Of a stretch of DNA of 64,000 nucleotides, positions 61,289 through 64,000 are shown piece after piece (within the stretch, counting starts at the first letter, position 1; each line of letters starts with the position of its first letter). Origin of the DNA: Nocardiaceae bacterium. Lineage in GTDB: Bacteria > Actinomycetota > Actinomycetes > Mycobacteriales > Mycobacteriaceae. The DNA lies in the NCBI GenBank assembly GCA_021372355.1, contig JAJFUQ010000070.1, forward strand, positions 1 to 64,000. Direction: 5' to 3'. The position numbers and the translations under genes were made by a program. Under the pieces are notes generated by a model. The model was given only the letters and a program-made list of their open reading frames with translations, did no database searches and was not told the DNA's origin.

Positions 61289-63946
61289 GTGCAGACCCAC
61301 GAAATTCGACGTCGTTTCCTCGACCACTTCATCAAGGCTGGACACACTGAAGTCGCCAGTGCGTCGTTGATCCTGCACGACCCCAACCTGTTGTTCGTCA
61401 ATGCCGGCATGGTCCAGTTCGTCCCCTATTTCCTGGGACAGCAGACGCCACCGTTCGCGACGGCCACGAGCGTTCAGAAGTGCGTCCGCACCCTCGACAT
61501 CGAGAACGTCGGTCACACGACCCGCCACAACACGTTCTTCCAGATGGCGGGCAATTTCTCGTTCGGTGACTACTTCAAGCGCGGGGCGATCGAACTCGCC
61601 TGGTCGCTGCTGACGAACTCGATCGACGACGGCGGATACGGCTTCGACCCCGAGCGTCTGTGGGTCACGGTGTACCTCGACGACGACGAAGCCATCCAGA
61701 TCTGGAAGGACGTCGCCGGGCTGCCCGACGAGCGCATCCAGCGTCGCGGCATGGCCGACAACTACTGGTCGATGGGCATTCCCGGACCGTGTGGTCCGTG
61801 CTCGGAGATCTACTTCGACCGCGGTCGGGAGTACGGCAGGGACGGCGGCCCAGAGGCTGACGAGGATCGCTACCTCGAGATCTGGAACCTCGTGTTCATG
61901 CAGAACGAGCGGGGTCTCGGCCGCGGTAAGGACGACTTCGAAATCCTCGGCCCGCTGCCGAAGCAGAACATCGACACCGGCATGGGTGTCGAGCGGGTTG
62001 CCTTCCTGCTGCAGGGCGTCGACAACGTCTATGAGACCGACCTCGTGCGCCCGGTCATCACCAAGGCCGAGGAGCTCACGGGCCGCGCTTACGGGTCGAA
62101 GCACGAGGACGATGTCCGGTTCCGCGTCATCGCCGACCACGCTCGCACCGCGGCGATGCTCATCGGTGACGGTGTGAACCCCGGCAACGAGGGCCGCGGC
62201 TACATCCTGCGCCGCCTGCTCCGCCGCATCGTTCGATCCGCTCGACTGCTCGGCGCGAACAAGCCGGTCGTCGGCGAGTTCATGTCGGTTGTGCGCGATG
62301 AGATGTCGCCGTCGTACCCGGAGCTCGCCACTGACTTCGACCGCATTCAGACCGTGGCGGTGGGTGAGGAAACTGCATTCCTCAAGACCCTGACGTCGGG
62401 TTCGAAGCTATTCGAAGAGGCCGCCGACGAGGTGAAGGCGTCGGGCAAGTCGGTGATCCCAGGGTCCGAGGCATTCACCCTTCACGACACGTACGGCTTC
62501 CCGATCGACCTGACGCTCGAGATGGCTGAAGAGGCTGGACTGACCGTCGACGAAGCGGGCTTCCGCGAGCTCATGGCCGAGCAGCGCAAGCGCGCCAAAG
62601 AAGACGCGCAGGCGCGCAAGCATGCCCACGCCGACCTGTCCGTCTACAAGGAACTCGTCGACCGCGGTCCCACCGAGTTCACCGGTTTCGACGAACTCGA
62701 CACCGAGGCAAAGGTTCTCGCGATCATCTCGGGTGGCGTGCGCCAACCGGTCGCCGAGGCCGGCACCGACGTCGAGGTCATTCTCGACCGCAGTCCGCTC
62801 TACGCCGAATCCGGTGGACAGATCGCCGATCGCGGCGCCATCACCGGAAACGGACTGAAGGCCAAGGTCAACGACGTCCAGAAGATCGCCAAGAAGCTCT
62901 GGGTCCACAAGGTGACCATCGAACAGGGACAGCTCCTCGAAGGCGACACCGTCACCGCACACGTCGACCCCGCGTGGCGCAAGGGCGCGACGCAGGGTCA
63001 CTCCGGCACGCACATGGTGCACGCCGCGCTGCGTCAGGTGCTCGGACCGAACGCAGTCCAGGCCGGTTCGATGAACAAGCCGGGATACCTGCGCTTCGAC
63101 TTCAACTGGCAGGGCGGGCTTTCCGAGACGCAGCGCGATGAGATCGAGCGCGTGTCGAACGAGGCCGTCGGCGAAGACTTCGCGGTCAACACGTTCGTCA
63201 CCGACCTGCCGAGTGCGAAGAAGATGGGCGCGATGGCCCTCTTCGGCGAGAACTACGGTGACGTGGTCCGCGTCGTCGAGATCGGCGGACCGTTCTCGAT
63301 GGAGCTGTGCGGTGGCACGCACGTCGAAAGTTCGGCGCAGATCGGCCCCATCACCCTGCTTGGTGAGTCGGCCGTCGGCTCCGGTGTTCGTCGTGTGGAG
63401 GCGTACGTGGGACTCGACTCCTACAAGCACCTCGCCAAGGAACGTGCGCTTCTCGCGGGTATTGCATCGTCGCTGCGGGTTCCGTCGAACGAGGTCCCGG
63501 GCCGTGTCGAGCAGATCGTCACGCGCCTGAAGGCGGCGGAGAAGGAAGTCGAGCGACTCAAGGCACAGGCCGTGCTGTCGTCGGCGGGCTCGCTGGCGAA
63601 CGGTGCCACGACCGCGGGCCGGTTCCGTGTTGTCGCGGCGAAGGTGCCCGGTGTCTCGGCGAACGATCTGCGGACCCTCGCGGGTGACATCAAGGGTCGT
63701 CTCGGGTCCGAGCCCGCTGTGGTCGCGCTCTTCGGCGATGTCGATGACAAGGTTCCGTTCCTCGTGGTCGTCAATGTGGCCGGTCAGGACGCGGGTGCTC
63801 GTGCGGGCGACCTCGTCAAGTCCTTCGCCCCGAAGATCGGTGGCCGCGGAGGCGGTAAGGCGGACTCGGCACAGGGTGCGGGAACGGACGCAGCGGGAAT
63901 CCCCGCGGCGATCTCCGATGTCACGGCTGCGTTGTCGGGGCTGTGA
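61289..63946 (+). CDS. alaS: Alanyl-tRNA synthetase
   Basis: 885-aa synthetase. Catalytic class II core ([40 protein letters not shown]), editing domain with zinc motif [13 protein letters not shown] and [11 protein letters not shown], and C-terminal DHHA1-type domain ending [11 protein letters not shown] 61289 gives [10 protein letters not shown] as in homologs; the frame is open to 61262. Its stop overlaps the ruvX start by 4 nt. Confidence 0.96.
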   Translation: MQTHEIRRRFLDHFIKAGHTEVASASLILHDPNLLFVNAGMVQFVPYFLGQQTPPFATATSVQKCVRTLDIENVGHTTRHNTFFQMAGNFSFGDYFKRGAIELAWSLLTNSIDDGGYGFDPERLWVTVYLDDDEAIQIWKDVAGLPDERIQRRGMADNYWSMGIPGPCGPCSEIYFDRGREYGRDGGPEADEDRYLEIWNLVFMQNERGLGRGKDDFEILGPLPKQNIDTGMGVERVAFLLQGVDNVYETDLVRPVITKAEELTGRAYGSKHEDDVRFRVIADHARTAAMLIGDGVNPGNEGRGYILRRLLRRIVRSARLLGANKPVVGEFMSVVRDEMSPSYPELATDFDRIQTVAVGEETAFLKTLTSGSKLFEEAADEVKASGKSVIPGSEAFTLHDTYGFPIDLTLEMAEEAGLTVDEAGFRELMAEQRKRAKEDAQARKHAHADLSVYKELVDRGPTEFTGFDELDTEAKVLAIISGGVRQPVAEAGTDVEVILDRSPLYAESGGQIADRGAITGNGLKAKVNDVQKIAKKLWVHKVTIEQGQLLEGDTVTAHVDPAWRKGATQGHSGTHMVHAALRQVLGPNAVQAGSMNKPGYLRFDFNWQGGLSETQRDEIERVSNEAVGEDFAVNTFVTDLPSAKKMGAMALFGENYGDVVRVVEIGGPFSMELCGGTHVESSAQIGPITLLGESAVGSGVRRVEAYVGLDSYKHLAKERALLAGIASSLRVPSNEVPGRVEQIVTRLKAAEKEVERLKAQAVLSSAGSLANGATTAGRFRVVAAKVPGVSANDLRTLAGDIKGRLGSEPAVVALFGDVDDKVPFLVVVNVAGQDAGARAGDLVKSFAPKIGGRGGGKADSAQGAGTDAAGIPAAISDVTAALSGL

Positions 63947-64000
63947 CCTTCCAGCGGGGCAGAAGACTCGGCATCGACGTTGGCGCAGTGCGCATCGGCG
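63943..64000 (+). CDS. ruvX: Holliday junction resolvase-like RuvX, partial
   Basis: Only the first 19 codons are inside the window: [19 protein letters not shown], the conserved YqgF/RuvX N-terminus with its catalytic Asp. GTG start overlapping the alaS stop (GTGA). The alaS-ruvX order is widespread in actinobacteria. Family members act in rRNA processing or junction resolution. Confidence 0.85.
   Translation, partial: MTFQRGRRLGIDVGAVRIG

Overview
The window is high-GC and gene-dense. It uses GTG and TTG starts freely, and many genes overlap by 4 nt. It looks like the chromosome of a mycolate-type actinobacterium (Mycobacteriales, e.g. Rhodococcus/Gordonia-like; genus not determinable here). 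Two conserved gene orders known from Mycobacterium tuberculosis are joined: nrtR-nadABC-hisDCBHA-impA-hisF (about 4.3-29.3 kb), and pdxT-yebC-ruvCAB-yajC-secDF-apt-rel-ppi-hisS-aspS-rarA-alaS-ruvX (about 29.3-64 kb).

Layout. 0-4.3 kb: acyl-CoA dehydrogenase, a DUF1542-like membrane protein, a lipoprotein, a remnant of a P1 peptidase gene and unrecognised proteins. 4.3-8.6 kb: NAD de novo operon nadABC behind the Nudix-type regulator NrtR, with a perfect 23-bp palindrome over the divergent start region. 8.6-10.3 kb: a decayed YdcF-type gene split by a complete 1110-bp IS481-family element. 10.4-16.0 kb: two drug-efflux cassettes (DHA2 MFS with TetR; DHA2 MFS with MarR) around a CsbD stress pair and a ribbon-helix-helix protein. 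16.1-29.3 kb: histidine biosynthesis. hisD carries an in-frame amber codon. A 6.7-kb accessory block sits between impA and hisF: a GroEL-like paralog, DUF5994, STAS and DUF998 proteins, several tiny membrane proteins, DUF6131, TetR and a VOC protein. 29.3-35.4 kb: pdxT, a DMT exporter with a His-rich tail plus a beta-propeller lipoprotein, yebC, a K+/H+-type antiporter and a quinone reductase-like enzyme. 35.7-46.5 kb: recombination (ruvCAB), secretion (yajC-secD-secF), apt and the (p)ppGpp synthetase/hydrolase. 46.5-64 kb: peptidyl-prolyl isomerase, HisRS, zinc metalloprotease, AspRS, kinase-like protein, RarA, diguanylate cyclase, thioesterase, a frameshifted FUSC gene, Na+/H+ antiporter, a tryptophan-dioxygenase-like protein, AlaRS and the start of ruvX.

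Most genes are housekeeping. The most notable observations are the hisD nonsense codon, the stress-like block within the his locus, the IS whose transposase stop codon is supplied by its target site, the NrtR palindrome, and the His-rich DMT/propeller pair. No rRNA, tRNA, CRISPR array or prophage was recognised.
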